DNA from: Rossellomorea vietnamensis
GTDB lineage: Bacteria; Bacillota; Bacilli; Bacillales; Bacillaceae_B
Reading direction: 5' to 3'
DNA: 37,990 nucleotides
NCBI RefSeq assembly: GCF_001305855.1
Contig: NZ_LIXZ01000025.1
Coordinates: 1 to 37,990 of the forward strand
Part shown: in pieces, positions 35,936-37,990 of the stretch
How the letters are laid out: each line of letters opens with the position of its first letter
How positions within the stretch are numbered: the first letter of the stretch is position 1
Notes under the pieces: generated by a model
What the model saw: the letters and a program-made list of their open reading frames with translations, nothing else
The model's database searches: none
Told to the model about the DNA's origin: nothing
Position numbers and translations under genes: made by a program

Positions 35936-36634
35936 CTATTCAGATTTTTTTTGAGACTCCAGCCATTTCACTTCCGCTTCCGCCATCCGTATATAGTTAG
36001 GAAGCACCTCATGTGCCTTCATTTCTTTTAAACCCAGTCCGATATAAGCCAGTTCAGAAGGACGGGGATTATGACTGACAAAAGGGGCGATTCTAGCTTG
36101 ATCTCCAAGTACTTCCTTAATCATATTCTGATGGATGGAAACGTCATTACCGACAAATAATAGATCTTTATCTGACTCTTTTAACGTAGTTACCCATTCG
36201 TCGAGCATGATGTTGCGATCCTCTTCCACGCAAACTAATCGATCTCCCTGAAACTCATACAGGCCTGTATACACCTGCCCCCTTCTCGCATCGAAAAGAG
36301 GAACAATATATCCTGAAAAATATCGTCCGGATGAAGCCAGAGTGGCAAGGCTCGACACAGGGATTAGAGGGATATTTAATGACCACGCCAGGGTCTTGGC
36401 CAATGTGACCCCGATTCGTACGCCCGTATAGGAACCGGGACCATTTGCAACAACAATCTTCATTAACTCCTTTGCCTCTACTCCACAGTCTTTTAACAAC
36501 CGTTCGATAGCCGGCATCGCTCTTACAGAATGGTTCTTTTTCATATACGTGATATATTCCCCAATTACCTTATCCTCTTCGATAAGGGCAACTCCAAACG
36601 GATAATTGGAAGTATCTATCGATAATATCGTCAT
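35936..36634 (-). CDS. tsaB: tRNA threonylcarbamoyladenosine biosynthesis protein TsaB
   Basis: Non-catalytic ASKHA-fold partner that dimerises with TsaD. The 232 residues begin ILSIDTSNYPFGVAL and contain the conserved ANGPGSYTGVRIGV and VPLFDARRGQVYTG segments; the HxxxH metal site of TsaD is absent, as expected. The start ATG overlaps the tsaE stop as ATGA, indicating coupled translation. Confidence 0.96.
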   Translation of the reverse strand: MTILSIDTSNYPFGVALIEEDKVIGEYITYMKKNHSVRAMPAIERLLKDCGVEAKELMKIVVANGPGSYTGVRIGVTLAKTLAWSLNIPLIPVSSLATLASSGRYFSGYIVPLFDARRGQVYTGLYEFQGDRLVCVEEDRNIMLDEWVTTLKESDKDLLFVGNDVSIHQNMIKEVLGDQARIAPFVSHNPRPSELAYIGLGLKEMKAHEVLPNYIRMAEAEVKWLESQKKSE

Positions 36635-37086
36635 GACACAATCTCCTTACACAATTCACTATATCGATTTCCATGCGGCGTTAACACGATCCTTCTTTTG
36701 GAGTCGCCTTCCCGGTAAATCGATAAGCTTAATAATTCTTTCGGAAGCTGATCCTTTATTAAGTGAGCCCACTCAATGACGGTCACACCTTCTCCTTCAA
36801 AGTATTCATCGAATCCCAAATCTTCACAGGAATCGTCCAGCCTGTATACATCCATATGATAAAGAGGCAGAAGCCCCTTATATTCTTTAATTATGGTAAA
36901 AGTGGGACTGTTCACGGTTTTAGTGACACCAAGGCCTTTGGCAAGTCCTTTCGTAAACGTTGTCTTCCCTGCCCCAAGATCACCTTCCAGCGTTAACACA
37001 GCCCCAGGCTTTAAAAGTCCTGCCAGCTCTTCTGCAAATTGGCCTGTTTCCTCCGGACTGTTTGTCATAATCTCAAACTGATTCAT
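36631..37086 (-). CDS. tsaE: tRNA threonylcarbamoyladenosine biosynthesis ATPase TsaE
   Basis: P-loop ATPase needed for turnover of the TsaB-TsaD complex. Walker A is GDLGAGKTT, followed by the switch NSPTFTIIKEY and HMDVYRLDD, and VIEWAH near the Walker B position. I chose ATG 37086 (151 residues) because GAGGAG lies six bases upstream; an in-frame start seven codons earlier lies upstream of that site. First gene of tsaE-tsaB-rimI-tsaD. A terminator-like hairpin ends only about 30 bases before the start, so the promoter is either embedded in it or upstream of an attenuator. Confidence 0.96.
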   Translation of the reverse strand: MNQFEIMTNSPEETGQFAEELAGLLKPGAVLTLEGDLGAGKTTFTKGLAKGLGVTKTVNSPTFTIIKEYKGLLPLYHMDVYRLDDSCEDLGFDEYFEGEGVTVIEWAHLIKDQLPKELLSLSIYREGDSKRRIVLTPHGNRYSELCKEIVS

Positions 37087-37116
37087 GTTAATCTCCTCAA
37101 TCATCATTTAGAGTAT

Positions 37117-37149
37117 AAAAAAACCTTAGGAATGTTTGTTACCCTAAGG
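37117..37149 (-). terminator. Terminator-like hairpin just upstream of tsaE
   Basis: On the minus strand CCTTAGG and CCTAAGG pair around a 12-base loop and are followed by seven T residues. It would stop transcription coming from the rRNA-tRNA operon, or act as an attenuator for the tsa operon. Confidence 0.65.
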
Positions 37150-37212
37150 GAGAATGTATATATGTAGTTTACCCTTTTTAAGGTATGAGAGTAAAGGTTC
37201 TGAAAAAAGACA

Positions 37213-37239
37213 ATAAAAAAAACGAAACATCGTTTCGTT
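37213..37239 (-). terminator. Terminator of the rRNA-tRNA operon
   Basis: AACGAAAC and GTTTCGTT form an 8-base-pair stem, followed on the minus strand by eight T residues, 15 bases beyond tRNA-Asp. Confidence 0.8.
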
Positions 37240-37253
37240 TGAATGAACAAAAA

Positions 37254-37330
37254 TGGCGGTCCGGACGGGACTCGAACCCGCGACCTCCTGCGTGACAGGC
37301 AGGCATTCTAACCAACTGAACTACCGGACC
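37254..37330 (-). tRNA. tRNA-Asp (GTC anticodon)
   Basis: On the minus strand the cloverleaf starts GGTCCGG and ends CCGGACC-G-CCA, so CCA is encoded. The anticodon loop reads CTGTCAC with GTC, and the T-loop GGTTCGAGTCC is standard. It is the last gene before the operon terminator. Confidence 0.97.
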
Positions 37331-37407
37331 AAAGTTTTTTTGCGCTAGCAAAAATAACTATCCATACGTGACCCATCAAGGAATATCCTACTGAATCAAA
37401 AATGGTA

Positions 37408-37481
<74 letters not shown>

Positions 37482-37563
37482 ACGATAAAAAAATGTTACT
37501 ATCTTCTATAATACTATATGCACCTTCACAAATAAAGTGATTGTACAAAAAAGAATTGTTTCG

Positions 37564-37679
<116 letters not shown>

Positions 37680-37783
37680 CGAATATTCAATTGAAGGATT
37701 ATTCCTTCAAAACTAGATAAAAAATTGATGTCAAGAAAGCCGAATATCGACCAATTGTTGTTCATTAAAATAATGACTCTTTG

Positions 37784-37990
<207 letters not shown>

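Overview
The window comes from a low-to-moderate GC Firmicute of the family Bacillaceae (Bacillus sensu lato; the genus cannot be fixed from this sequence). The right third reproduces the conserved Bacillus subtilis ydi/gro neighbourhood: groEL-groES with a perfect CIRCE operator, ydiL, ydiK, tatC, tatA, rex, the ABC-F gene ydiF, tsaD (gcp), rimI, tsaB and tsaE. It is followed by tRNA-Asp, tRNA-fMet, 5S and the 3' end of 23S rRNA, all on the minus strand. Compared with the B. subtilis order as I remember it, moaC is missing between ydiF and rex, and an rRNA operon sits beside tsaE. A DnaA-box cluster lies between ydiF and tsaD.

The left 27 kb is an AT-rich genomic island that abuts the 3' end of groEL; its left end is outside the window. 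From left to right it holds: (1) defence-type genes on the minus strand, namely a truncated alpha/beta-hydrolase fused to a P-loop NTPase, a DUF3644-like protein with an RNxxxH motif, an unrecognised 490-residue protein, and a complete type I restriction-modification set (hsdM-hsdS-hsdR); (2) a second restriction-like operon of a 98-residue protein, a nuclease-methyltransferase fusion with an atypical DPPL motif, and a specificity subunit; (3) a broken integrase; (4) a trio of abutting tyrosine recombinases (RIT-like) bracketed by minus-strand terminators; (5) a structured leader followed by a small excisionase-like HTH gene and integrase 1; (6) a tightly coupled three-gene module (membrane protein with an HNH-like segment, tail-anchored coiled-coil protein, SpoVK/CbbX-type AAA+ ATPase); and (7) integrase 2, a close paralogue of integrase 1, convergent with groEL.

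The layout suggests stepwise build-up of mobile elements at the groEL 3' end. In B. subtilis 168 the same place carries a prophage-like region with the BsuM restriction-modification genes. The best candidates for an undescribed system are the module between the two integrases (21.3-25.4 kb) and the nuclease-methyltransferase/specificity operon (10.9-13.9 kb). The hydrolase-NTPase fusion at the left edge is a further putative defence effector. All functional assignments rest on motifs read by eye; no database search was possible.
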